From assembly GCF_000805675.1 (NCBI RefSeq), contig NZ_JSEF01000013.1, forward strand, positions 1-53,570: a stretch of DNA of 53,570 nt. The letters run 5' to 3'. This DNA comes from Corynebacterium minutissimum. Lineage in GTDB: Bacteria > Actinomycetota > Actinomycetes > Mycobacteriales > Mycobacteriaceae. The notes beneath the pieces were generated by a model. The model was not told the origin of the DNA, ran no database searches, and worked only from the letters and a program-made list of their open reading frames with translations. The translations under genes and the position numbers were made by a program. Below, in pieces: positions 32,290 to 40,448 of this stretch (the stretch's first letter is position 1; the number at the start of each line of letters is the position of its first letter).

Positions 32290-32739
32290 CTAGTCCTCGG
32301 TGGTGTTCACCACAACGACGTCCGCATGCGCCTTGCGGGTCAGCTCCGTAGCCACTGAGCCGAAGACTCGGCCACGCACGGAATGGATGCCCTTATTTCC
32401 CACGACGAACAGGTCCACGTTGTAATCGCGGCCCACCTCAATGAGGGCGTTGACAGGGTCGCCCGACTTCGCGATGATTTCGATATGCTTCGCTCCCTCA
32501 TTGTGCGCAATTTCAGCAGCGTTATTGAGGTAGCTCTCGGACATTTCCTCACTGACCACTGGCAGACGAGCATCCTCCGAGTTTGGCGCGCCCAACATGG
32601 AACCTGAGTGGTTGTAGAACGCAGAAACGATGATCAGGGTGGCGTCGTAGGCACGCGCCATCGATGCGGCGGACTGTACCGCGCGCAGGGACGTTTTCGA
32701 ACCATCAGTGCCGACGGCGATAACGTTATAGCTCAGCAT
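32290..32739 (-). CDS. Universal stress protein (UspA family) 2
   Basis: 149 residues, paralogue of the downstream usp1. VIAVGTDGSKTS at the start and GNKGIHSVRGRVFGS near the end carry the ATP-binding signature. The ATG at 32739 follows AAGGAG by a short spacer. It is in the same direction as usp1 but has a 113-bp gap, so it may use a separate promoter. It lies just downstream of uvrB. Confidence 0.9.
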   Translation of the reverse strand: MLSYNVIAVGTDGSKTSLRAVQSAASMARAYDATLIIVSAFYNHSGSMLGAPNSEDARLPVVSEEMSESYLNNAAEIAHNEGAKHIEIIAKSGDPVNALIEVGRDYNVDLFVVGNKGIHSVRGRVFGSVATELTRKAHADVVVVNTTED

Positions 32740-32814
32740 AATTCTCCTTATAAGTAGTGTTTAATCTGTTTCTAGTATGACACGCCAGTCCATAATGAGG
32801 GCGCTCATTTTCAC

Positions 32815-34914
32815 CTAAATTCCTGCTTCCTTGAGTCCGCGCTGTTCTTTCTTCAAATCCGCGATCTCGTCGCGCAGACGGCCAGCCAACTCGAACTTGA
32901 GCTCGCGCGCGGCGTCTCGCATTTGGGCGGTGAGATCGTCGATAAGCGCCTGCACCTCATCGGCCGCCATAGAGGACACATCGCGCTTCTCGACGATTGC
33001 CGTCGGATCCGCATCTGCACCATCTTCGGCGCTATCACCGTCCTCATAGACTTGGTCGAGAATATCCGCGATCTTCTTGCGTAGTGGCTGAGGATCAATG
33101 CCGTGCTCGGTGTTATAGGCAATCTGCTTCTCGCGGCGGCGCTCGGTTTCCTCGATAGCCTCCTGCATCGAGTCCGTAATCTTGTCTGCATACATGATGA
33201 CCTCACCGGAGACGTTTCGAGCGGCACGGCCAATGGTCTGAATGAGGGATGTTGTTGAGCGCAGGAATCCTTCCTTATCGGCATCGAGGATGGCCACGAG
33301 GGACACCTCAGGGAGGTCAAGGCCCTCACGCAGCAGGTTGATGCCGACGAGCACATCGAATTCTCCCAAACGCAACTGCCGCAACAGCTCCACGCGCTGC
33401 AGCGTGTCGATATCCGAGTGGAGGTAACGCACCTTAATGCCGTGCTCCAGCAAATAGTCGGTCAAGTCCTCCGCCATGCGTTTGGTCAAGGTCGTGACAA
33501 GGACACGCTCCTGCTTGGCGGTGCGGGCACGGACTTCATCAATAAGATCGTCGATCTGCCCCTTTGTGGGTTTCACCGTCACCTTCGGATCCACCAGGCC
33601 GGTCGGGCGGATGACCTGCTCCACGAACTCGCCGCCGGAAGCCGTCATCTCAAAATCACCCGGGGTCGCAGACATGTACACGGTTTGCCCCACGCGATCC
33701 TCGAACTCGTCGAAGGTCAACGGGCGGTTATCCACCGCCGAGGGCAGGCGGAAGCCGAACTCCACGAGGTTGCGCTTGCGGGCCATATCGCCCTCAAACA
33801 TGCCGCCAATTTGCGGCACGGTGACGTGGGACTCGTCGATGATGGTGAGGAAGTCTTCGGGGAAGTAATCCAGCAGCGTTGCTGGTGCCGAGCCGGCTGG
33901 GCGGCCATCGACGTGGCGGGAGTAGTTCTCGATTCCGGAGCAGAAGCCGACCTGCTCGATCATTTCCAGATCGTACTCAGTGCGCATGCGTAGGCGCTGC
34001 GCCTCGAGCAACTTGCCGCGGTTTTCCAAGTCCGCGAGTCTCTCCGCCAGCTCTTCCTTGATGTCTTCGATGGCGCGGGCCATGCGTTCAGGTCCAGCGA
34101 CATAGTGGGTTGCTGGGAAGATGCGAACCTCGTCAACTCGCTCGATGACATCACCGGTCAGCGGGTGAATGTAGTAGAGCTCATCCACGTCGTCGCCGAA
34201 GAATTCGATGCGCACCGCGCGCTCCTCGTAGGCGGGAATGATGTCCACTGTGTCGCCCTTAACGCGGAACGTACCGCGGGTAAAGCCCACGTCATTGCGC
34301 TCATATTGAATATCAACGAGCAGGCGGAGGAAACGGTCACGGTCGATCTCCTCGCCTTCTTCAAGCACCACGGATCGGTCTAGGTAGGACTGCGGGGTAC
34401 CGAGGCCGTAGATGCACGAGACGGACGACACCACCACGACATCGCGGCGCGAGAGCAGCGCCGAGGTGGCCGAGTGACGCAGGCGCTCCACGTCCTCATT
34501 GATAGAGGAATCTTTTTCAATGTACGTATCGGTCTGCGCGATATAGGCCTCAGGTTGGTAGTAGTCGTAGTAGGACACGAAATATTCGACCGCATTATGA
34601 GGTAGCAGCTGGCGTAGCTCGTTTGCCAGCTGCGCCGCCAGTGTTTTGTTCGGCGCCATGACCAAGGTGGGGCGCTGCTGCTTCTCAATCAGCCACGCGG
34701 CGGTCGCGGATTTACCCGTACCCGTGGCGCCCATGAGAACAACATCACGCTCGCCGCGCGTGAGGCGCTCATCCAATTCTGCAATCGCAGCTGGCTGGTC
34801 ACCAGCGGGCTGATACTCTGATTCGACCTTGAACTCGCCGGATCGGCGCTCGACTTCACCGACGGGGCGGTGTTCAGAAACGGGCAGGATGGGATGTTCC
34901 GCAGCGAAAGCCAT
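32815..34914 (-). CDS. uvrB: Excinuclease ABC subunit B
   Basis: Helicase-like damage-verification subunit of nucleotide excision repair, loaded by UvrA. 699 residues. Walker [12 protein letters not shown] (62-72), the beta-hairpin region with [11 protein letters not shown], helicase motifs including TIDESHV and QTIGRAARN, and a C-terminal UVR domain ([24 protein letters not shown]) that contacts UvrC. It is not adjacent to uvrA or uvrC. No LexA-type box was recognised upstream. Confidence 0.97.
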   Translation of the reverse strand: MAFAAEHPILPVSEHRPVGEVERRSGEFKVESEYQPAGDQPAAIAELDERLTRGERDVVLMGATGTGKSATAAWLIEKQQRPTLVMAPNKTLAAQLANELRQLLPHNAVEYFVSYYDYYQPEAYIAQTDTYIEKDSSINEDVERLRHSATSALLSRRDVVVVSSVSCIYGLGTPQSYLDRSVVLEEGEEIDRDRFLRLLVDIQYERNDVGFTRGTFRVKGDTVDIIPAYEERAVRIEFFGDDVDELYYIHPLTGDVIERVDEVRIFPATHYVAGPERMARAIEDIKEELAERLADLENRGKLLEAQRLRMRTEYDLEMIEQVGFCSGIENYSRHVDGRPAGSAPATLLDYFPEDFLTIIDESHVTVPQIGGMFEGDMARKRNLVEFGFRLPSAVDNRPLTFDEFEDRVGQTVYMSATPGDFEMTASGGEFVEQVIRPTGLVDPKVTVKPTKGQIDDLIDEVRARTAKQERVLVTTLTKRMAEDLTDYLLEHGIKVRYLHSDIDTLQRVELLRQLRLGEFDVLVGINLLREGLDLPEVSLVAILDADKEGFLRSTTSLIQTIGRAARNVSGEVIMYADKITDSMQEAIEETERRREKQIAYNTEHGIDPQPLRKKIADILDQVYEDGDSAEDGADADPTAIVEKRDVSSMAADEVQALIDDLTAQMRDAARELKFELAGRLRDEIADLKKEQRGLKEAGI

Positions 34915-34935
34915 ACCGACCAGTCTAACGCGTCT

Positions 34936-35298
34936 TTAGGGCAAAGCGGCACGGGTCGAGCGCAGCCAGTCCTCCAGCTCACCTGTCGTCTCCCAGAGAG
35001 CATAAACCGGGGATGAATCAGGTTCCATCGCTCTATTCATTCGCTTGCGCAACCAGGCTTTAGTTTGCGGGGTGCGCAGCATGTGCACATCGTCAAGGCT
35101 CAAGCCAGCGGGAAGTTGATCAGGCGGCGTCGTGGCCAGGGCCCCAAGAGCAATGATGACCTCCGCATCATCGACGTCAAGCGGTGTATCGACACAGGTG
35201 CGTTTGAAGTTCTCGAGATCGAAGGAGCCATCACGAATCTCCGCGAGCACTGCGCACGCGGCATGATTATCGAATGGTCCAACATCCCAGGTTCCCAT
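34936..35298 (-). CDS. DUF4259 protein
   Basis: 120 residues starting MGTWDVGPFDNHAACAV, the N-terminal signature of DUF4259 proteins, whose role is unknown. It is a small cytosolic, mostly helical protein. It ends 22 nt before uvrB in the same direction, so read-through into uvrB is possible. The frame is open further upstream, but the family start MGTW is clear. Confidence 0.85.
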   Translation of the reverse strand: MGTWDVGPFDNHAACAVLAEIRDGSFDLENFKRTCVDTPLDVDDAEVIIALGALATTPPDQLPAGLSLDDVHMLRTPQTKAWLRKRMNRAMEPDSSPVYALWETTGELEDWLRSTRAALP

Positions 35299-35388
35299 GG
35301 AGGATGAGATTAAGCAGTGAAGATGAACGAGTCGGGAGCGAAAGGTAAATTTTGTCTACCAAGTCCTTTAAATGTTGCTGCTCTGCTT

Positions 35389-35394
35389 TAGAAT
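35389..35394 (+). promoter_or_regulatory. -10 box of the DUF4185 gene
   Basis: TAGAAT, with eight bases to the ATG at 35403 and no Shine-Dalgarno between. This points to a leaderless or almost leaderless mRNA. Confidence 0.4.
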
Positions 35395-35402
35395 CGGCAG
35401 GC

Positions 35403-36773
35403 ATGAAGTTTCGTTCCCTTGCTAGCACAGTAACCGTTACTGCTCTCCTCCCCGTTGCCCTCGTTGCCCATGCCCCACAGGCCCTCGCTGCTCCCTGCAC
35501 GCCATACTCCAAGTCCGGAAGCTTTACCTCGAAGCCTGCCGGCCCCTCGGGCGGCTCCTCATTGGGCGGACTAAGTGCATTGTTCAATGGCTCGTCCAAG
35601 CCATCGCAGTCGGAGCGCTCCACTACTGGCCAGCGCAGCAACTATAACCAGCGCCAAATCACCGGCGGCCCTACCCAGATCATGCAGCTCATTACTGGTG
35701 CCGGCTCGCCCAACCGTACAGACCTTGACTTCGATGTTTCCGGTACAGACCTCGGCATTGCCTACGCGGATGGTGGTGGGCGTTCCTACTACGTCTTTGG
35801 TGACACCATGGATTGCGTCGGCGAAGGTGATGGCTGGCGCTCCAATGTCATCCTGCGGACCACCGACCAGGATTACGGTGACGGTCTGCGCCTCGATGAA
35901 GCACTGACCAACCGCGGCTGGTCAGGCTCCGGCCGCGCGAAAGAATTCATTCCCTCGCAGAAAGTCGGCGATGCCGACACGAATGGTGAGCGCACGACCA
36001 TCCCTACGGCGGGCATTGCGGTCGACGGCGTGCACTATATCGATTACATGTCGGTACGCTCCTGGCATGACCCGGAGACCGGCTGGTCCACCAACTATGC
36101 TGCAACGGTGAAGTCCACCGACGGCGGTGTTACCTGGCACGCGGTTCCGGAGGCTACCCGCACCAACGCCAGCCACGGTGCGAACGCGCCCATTCCGGGC
36201 GGGGCAAACTACCAGGACGGATTTGAGAAACTCCAGCAGTCGGCATACGTCGAACACGGCGACTACGTCTACCGCTTCACTACAGGTCAAGGCCGCCGCG
36301 GTCCGGCCTACCTTTCCCGCGCGCTCAAGTCCGAGTTCCCCAACGAAGATGCCTTCGCCTACTACGCTGACGGGTCCTGGGTCGAGGATCCTTCCCAGGC
36401 GAGCGTCATGCTGGATGGCAAGGTCTCCGAGCTTTCCGTTGCTTACAACGATTACCTAGGCAAGTTCGTCACGATGTACGGCGTCGAGGGCGAGGGAATT
36501 GTGATGCGCACGGCTGATTCCCCCGAGGGCCCGTGGTCTGCACGCCGCAAGCTTGTCGACGCTTCCACGGCCAAGGTCATTAGCGGTGAGCCCCTCAATG
36601 ACACGTACGCTCCCTACGTGCTGCCCCACCAAGATGACCAGCACCTCTACTACACGCTGACTTCTTGGCGCGATTACAACACCATGCTCATGCGCACAGA
36701 CCTTGATTTCGCCGGCGAGGACATGGAGAACAACGACCACATCGCCGTCTCTGATGTCGTGGAAACGCGCTAG
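35403..36773 (+). CDS. Secreted DUF4185 protein, probable GH183-type glycosidase
   Basis: 456 residues. A signal peptide ends at QALAA-PC near residue 31, so it is exported by Sec. After a Ser/Gly-rich linker comes the DUF4185 domain with typical FDVSGTDLGIAY and VFGDTMDCVG stretches and repeated strands, a five-bladed propeller-like fold. Mycobacterial DUF4185 proteins were shown to be endo-D-arabinanases (family GH183) cutting arabinogalactan. Corynebacteria also have a D-arabinan wall, so remodelling of their own wall is a sensible role. That is inference; the catalytic Asp residues are not proven here. It is convergent with coaE without any gap. Confidence 0.85.
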   Translation: MKFRSLASTVTVTALLPVALVAHAPQALAAPCTPYSKSGSFTSKPAGPSGGSSLGGLSALFNGSSKPSQSERSTTGQRSNYNQRQITGGPTQIMQLITGAGSPNRTDLDFDVSGTDLGIAYADGGGRSYYVFGDTMDCVGEGDGWRSNVILRTTDQDYGDGLRLDEALTNRGWSGSGRAKEFIPSQKVGDADTNGERTTIPTAGIAVDGVHYIDYMSVRSWHDPETGWSTNYAATVKSTDGGVTWHAVPEATRTNASHGANAPIPGGANYQDGFEKLQQSAYVEHGDYVYRFTTGQGRRGPAYLSRALKSEFPNEDAFAYYADGSWVEDPSQASVMLDGKVSELSVAYNDYLGKFVTMYGVEGEGIVMRTADSPEGPWSARRKLVDASTAKVISGEPLNDTYAPYVLPHQDDQHLYYTLTSWRDYNTMLMRTDLDFAGEDMENNDHIAVSDVVETR

Positions 36774-37373
36774 CTAGAAGCGACGCTTCAGCTCCTCAAC
36801 GGCCTCCGCAACTTGCGCATCCAGTGCTTCGCGGGGGCCGTTGTTGTCGATGATGACGTCGGCCGCTGCACGACGGACATCATCGGGAACCTGCGCGGCA
36901 ATACGACGGCGCGCGTCGTCTTCCGCAAGCCCCCGAAACTCCACGAGGCGGCGCACGCGTTCTTCCACATCAACATCCACAACGATGGTCGCGTCCATGT
37001 CCTTATGCAGACCATTATCCACCAGCAAAGGCATGTCATAGACCACGAACTCCTCTCCGGCTCGGCGAGCAGCGTCGAATTGGGCCTGCGTTTCCTCCTG
37101 AATTCGTGGGTGGGTTATGGAGTTGAGAAGGTCCGTCTTCTCCCGGCTCACAAAGGCACGGGAGGCAAGCAAGCCTCGATCCAACGAGCCGTCTGCGCGC
37201 AGGATATCCTGCCCAAAAGCCTCCGCCAGCTCCGCGAGAGCGGGTTGACCAGGTTCGACGATATCGCGGGCGATCCGGTCGGCGTCGACAAGCGCCCAGC
37301 CCTGCTCCACCAACAACTGCGCCACTGTGGATTTGCCGCTACCGATGCCGCCGGTAAGTCCAATGAGTTTCAT
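36774..37373 (-). CDS. coaE: Dephospho-CoA kinase
   Basis: Last step of coenzyme A synthesis, phosphorylating dephospho-CoA. 199 residues. The P-loop GGIGSGKST lies at 8-16, followed by DADRIARDI. The start MKLIGLTGG at 37373 is the family start; ten codons upstream are open but not conserved. It lies downstream of rpsA, the common actinobacterial order, but a hairpin separates them. Its stop codon touches the stop of the convergent DUF4185 gene. Confidence 0.96.
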   Translation of the reverse strand: MKLIGLTGGIGSGKSTVAQLLVEQGWALVDADRIARDIVEPGQPALAELAEAFGQDILRADGSLDRGLLASRAFVSREKTDLLNSITHPRIQEETQAQFDAARRAGEEFVVYDMPLLVDNGLHKDMDATIVVDVDVEERVRRLVEFRGLAEDDARRRIAAQVPDDVRRAAADVIIDNNGPREALDAQVAEAVEELKRRF

Positions 37374-37404
37374 ACCGGCCCACGATACGCCAGTTAAATG
37401 CACT

Positions 37405-37442
37405 AAGGCCGCCCCTCCCGCTTTACGGGGAGAGACGGCCTT
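37405..37442 (-). terminator. rpsA terminator
   Basis: AAGGCCG-CCCCTCCC and GGGGAGAGA-CGGCCTT pair around CGCTTTAC. It lies between rpsA and coaE and is followed on the minus strand by AGTGC, without a U-tract, so some read-through into coaE is likely. Confidence 0.55.
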
Positions 37443-37493
37443 ATGAACTCAGACGCTCACGCGCACGACACGTGGAACGTCGAGGAGCTGAGT

Positions 37494-38957
37494 TTAGTTG
37501 CCTGCGAGCTTGTCGCGCAGAGCAGCAAGCTGCTCATCGGATGCGAGGGAACCGCCAACTTCTGCCTCGGTCTCGGATGCCGGAGCTGCATCCTGGGACT
37601 CGGAGGAGTAGTTGGAGTTGTTCGCAGCGGACTCAGCGGCCTCAGCAGCTGCTGCACGGTTTCGCTCGATCTGAGCGGTGTGCAGGTTGAAGCGACGCTC
37701 GGACTCGGCGTAACGAGCCTCCCAAGCCTGGCGCTGCTCGTCGAAGCCTTCCTTCCACTCGTTGGTCTCCGGATCGAAGCCCTCGGGGAAGACGTAGTTG
37801 CCCTGCTCGTCGTAGGAGTCAGCCATACCGTACTTGGACGGATCGAACTCGTCGGTGTAGTCCTCATCTGCCTGCTTAACGGACAGGGAGATACGACGAC
37901 GCTCGAGATCGATGTCGATAACCTTGACCATGACTTCCTGGCCAACGGTGACAACCTGGTCCGGGACCTCCACGTGGCGCTGAGCCAGCTCGGAGATGTG
38001 GACGAGACCCTCGATGCCCTCCTCGACGCGAACGAAGGCGCCGAACGGAACGAGCTTGGTGACCTTGCCCGGAACAATCTGGCCCACAGCGTGGGTGCGG
38101 GCGAAGACGCGCCACGGATCTTCCTGGGTTGCCTTCAGGGACAGGGACACGCGCTCGCGGTCCAGGTCGACGTCGAGAACCTCGACGGTGACCTCGTCGC
38201 CCACGGTGACAACCTCGGACGGGTGGTCGATGTGCTTCCAGGACAGCTCGGAAACGTGAACCAGACCGTCGACACCGCCGAGATCGACGAAAGCGCCGAA
38301 GTTGACGATGGAGGAGACGACGCCCTTGCGGACCTGGCCCTTCTGCAGCTGGTGCAGGAACTCGGAGCGGACCTCGGACTGGGTCTGCTCGAGGTAGGCA
38401 CGGCGGGACAGGACAACGTTGTTGCGCTGCTTGTCCAGCTCGATGATCTTGGCCTCGAGCTCCTGGCCGATGTACGGCTCCAGGTCGCGAACGCGGCGCA
38501 TCTCAACGAGGGAAGCCGGGAGGAAGCCACGAAGGCCGATGTCGAGGATAAGACCACCCTTGACAACCTCGATGACGGTACCGGTAACCGGCTCTTCCTT
38601 GGCGTGCAGCTCTTCGACGGCGCCCCAAGCACGCTCGTACTGTGCGCGCTTCTTGGACAGGATCAGACGGCCTTCCTTGTCCTCCTTGGTGAGAACAAGT
38701 GCGTCGATCTCGTCGCCGACCTCGACAACCTCATCCGGGTTGACGTCGTGCTTGATGGAAAGCTCGCGGGACGGGATGACGCCCTCGGTCTTGTAACCGA
38801 TGTCGAGCAGGACCTCGTCGTGGTCAACCTTAACCACGGTGCCCTCGACGATGTCACCATCGTTGAAGTACTTGATGGTGGCGTCGACAGCTGCGAGGAA
38901 GTCCTCTGCGGTTCCGATGTCGTTGATCGCAACCTGAGGGGTGTTAGAAGTTGGCAT
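37494..38957 (-). CDS. rpsA: 30S ribosomal protein S1
   Basis: mRNA-binding ribosomal protein that helps start translation. 487 residues with four S1 (OB-fold) repeats in roughly residues 35-360, each with a GxV/FVDLGGVDGLVHVSEL-type core, then a poorly conserved tail rich in Ala/Ser/Glu. Four repeats instead of the six of E. coli is normal for actinobacteria. The ATG has AGGAG about ten bases before it. The antisense strand carries a 547-codon open frame that is only a codon-bias shadow. Confidence 0.97.
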   Translation of the reverse strand: MPTSNTPQVAINDIGTAEDFLAAVDATIKYFNDGDIVEGTVVKVDHDEVLLDIGYKTEGVIPSRELSIKHDVNPDEVVEVGDEIDALVLTKEDKEGRLILSKKRAQYERAWGAVEELHAKEEPVTGTVIEVVKGGLILDIGLRGFLPASLVEMRRVRDLEPYIGQELEAKIIELDKQRNNVVLSRRAYLEQTQSEVRSEFLHQLQKGQVRKGVVSSIVNFGAFVDLGGVDGLVHVSELSWKHIDHPSEVVTVGDEVTVEVLDVDLDRERVSLSLKATQEDPWRVFARTHAVGQIVPGKVTKLVPFGAFVRVEEGIEGLVHISELAQRHVEVPDQVVTVGQEVMVKVIDIDLERRRISLSVKQADEDYTDEFDPSKYGMADSYDEQGNYVFPEGFDPETNEWKEGFDEQRQAWEARYAESERRFNLHTAQIERNRAAAAEAAESAANNSNYSSESQDAAPASETEAEVGGSLASDEQLAALRDKLAGN

Positions 38958-39035
38958 GTAGTTATGCTCCGAATAGACGTAGGAGATCGTGATTGGACAG
39001 TTACGCGTCTCTTGAAAAGCGTCATTAAGCAGCGT

Positions 39036-39064
39036 AAATACGCAAGGCTTAAGATGGATTTCAA
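39036..39064 (-). promoter_or_regulatory. rpsA promoter with palindrome over the -10
   Basis: On the minus strand there is -35 TTGAAA (39064-39059), a 17-nt spacer and -10 GTATTT (39041-39036). GCGTA-AA-TACGC (39032-39043) is a 12-bp palindrome over the -10, so a repressor could sit there. The transcript leader would be about 75 nt. Confidence 0.5.
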
Positions 39065-39186
39065 TCCCGACTCGCGGTCCGGCTGAACTCTCCTACAGTA
39101 GCCCAGTTCGTCCCGAGTCATAGACACGCTCGTCCAACACTACATCCATGCAGCTACAAGGGCAAATGTGCCACGCGAAAGGACCC

Positions 39187-39927
39187 ATGTTTTCTGCCTC
39201 AGCGGCCAACCGCGCTTTTTGGGACTCCGATGCTGACTCATATCACGCTACCCACCCGGAGTATCTCTCTTCTTTTTATTGGTGCCCGGAGATGCTTCAT
39301 GAGGCTGAGGCGCAGTTGCTTGGCGACGTCTCCTTGGCCACCGTCCTCGAACTCGGTTGCGGCTCTGCGCCCTGCACGCAGTGGCTGCAGGGACGCGCGG
39401 AGTTCGCGACGGGATTCGACCTCTCCGCCGTAATGCTCTCCCACGCCGAGCCCGGTCTACCACTAGTCCAGGCGGATGCCCTGGCACTTCCCTATCGCGA
39501 CGACGCCTTTGACGTCGTCTTCTCTGCCTTTGGAGCCCTGCCCTTCATCGCAGATCTGGACTCGGCGCTTGCTGAGGTATACCGCGTCCTTCGCACCGGT
39601 GGCCGCTTCGTCTTCTCCGTGCCGCACCCGATGCGCTGGGTATTCCCCGACGATCCGGCTAACTTCACAGCAGAGCTGTCCTACTTCGACCGCGCGTACC
39701 TTGAGCAGAACTCTAATGGTGAGCTCACCTACGCCGAGTTTCACCGCACATTGGGTGATTGGCTGCGCGCTCTCCAGGTCCGCGGGGGTTTTAAGATTCT
39801 TAACCAGATAGAACCAGAGTGGCCAGAAGGCCTCGACATCACGTGGGGACAGTGGTCGCCGGAGCGCGGCGCACTCTTTCCCGGAACCGCGATTTTCGTC
39901 TGCCAGGCCGTCGATGCCCACCCGTAA
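39187..39927 (+). CDS. SAM-dependent class I methyltransferase
   Basis: 246 residues from the chosen start. Motif I is LELGCGSAP, near residues 55-63, followed by FDLSAVMLSHA and VFSAFGALPF, the core of the Methyltransf_11 fold. The substrate is unknown. The start MFSASAANRAFWDSDADSYH resembles relatives and has AAAGGA three bases upstream; ATGs at 39148 and 39166 are alternatives. It is divergent from rpsA and lies 48 nt before the RDD-type gene. Confidence 0.85.
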   Translation: MFSASAANRAFWDSDADSYHATHPEYLSSFYWCPEMLHEAEAQLLGDVSLATVLELGCGSAPCTQWLQGRAEFATGFDLSAVMLSHAEPGLPLVQADALALPYRDDAFDVVFSAFGALPFIADLDSALAEVYRVLRTGGRFVFSVPHPMRWVFPDDPANFTAELSYFDRAYLEQNSNGELTYAEFHRTLGDWLRALQVRGGFKILNQIEPEWPEGLDITWGQWSPERGALFPGTAIFVCQAVDAHP

Positions 39928-39961
39928 CTCCCCACAGCAAAGACAGGAGGTGCGGGGGACG

Positions 39962-39967
39962 TAAGCT
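39962..39967 (+). promoter_or_regulatory. -10 box of the RDD gene
   Basis: TAAGCT, seven bases before the ATG at 39975. The AGGAGG at 39945-39950 is too far away to serve as a ribosome site, so a leaderless mRNA is more likely. Confidence 0.45.
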
Positions 39968-39974
39968 GGCAGAC

Positions 39975-40445
39975 ATGGTTCTAGAACGCCTCGGCATTGT
40001 GCTGCGCCGCGTGGTGGCGTGGTGGATCGATGCCTTCCTTGCCGCCGCTATCATCCTCGTTATCAAGTGGCTCACCAACCTCGCCACCGATGGCGTACTG
40101 ACTGGACGGGCCGGCGAAATCTACGACATCGCGGCCCTCGCTGTGGTTTTCTATATCTACCGCGTGTGGGCCGAAACCACGAAGCAGACATCGCTGGGCA
40201 ATTGGTCCCTCAAACTGGAGGTTATTGCGCAACGTCCCGGCATTGCCAGCGCCGCCATCCGCAACAGCTGGCTGTTGCTCACGCTCCTAGCGCTCACCGG
40301 GCTGCCCATGGTCGAAGGCATCATTCTCGCCATTTTGGGCCTTAGCGTCGTGCTGATCGGCCAAACGCCGTTTGACCTGTTGGCTGGATGTCTCGTGGAG
40401 CGCCGCACGCCCACTGAGGATGAACGTGCGGTGGGATTGACCTAA
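39975..40445 (+). CDS. RDD-family membrane protein
   Basis: 156 residues with three or four hydrophobic segments (about 18-38, 50-66, 96-114 and 117-133). The short stretch RRVVAWWIDAFLAA shows the Arg...Asp pattern of RDD proteins, and TSLGNWSLKLEV matches the family's later motif. Role unknown; some RDD proteins move ions or help protein export. It ends three bases before the end of the convergent polA. Confidence 0.85.
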   Translation: MVLERLGIVLRRVVAWWIDAFLAAAIILVIKWLTNLATDGVLTGRAGEIYDIAALAVVFYIYRVWAETTKQTSLGNWSLKLEVIAQRPGIASAAIRNSWLLLTLLALTGLPMVEGIILAILGLSVVLIGQTPFDLLAGCLVERRTPTEDERAVGLT

Positions 40446-40448
40446 TTC

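Noticed and set aside
37443..39086. 547-codon open frame on the plus strand
   Set aside because: It lies entirely antisense to rpsA, follows its codon bias and has no recognisable domain or ribosome site.
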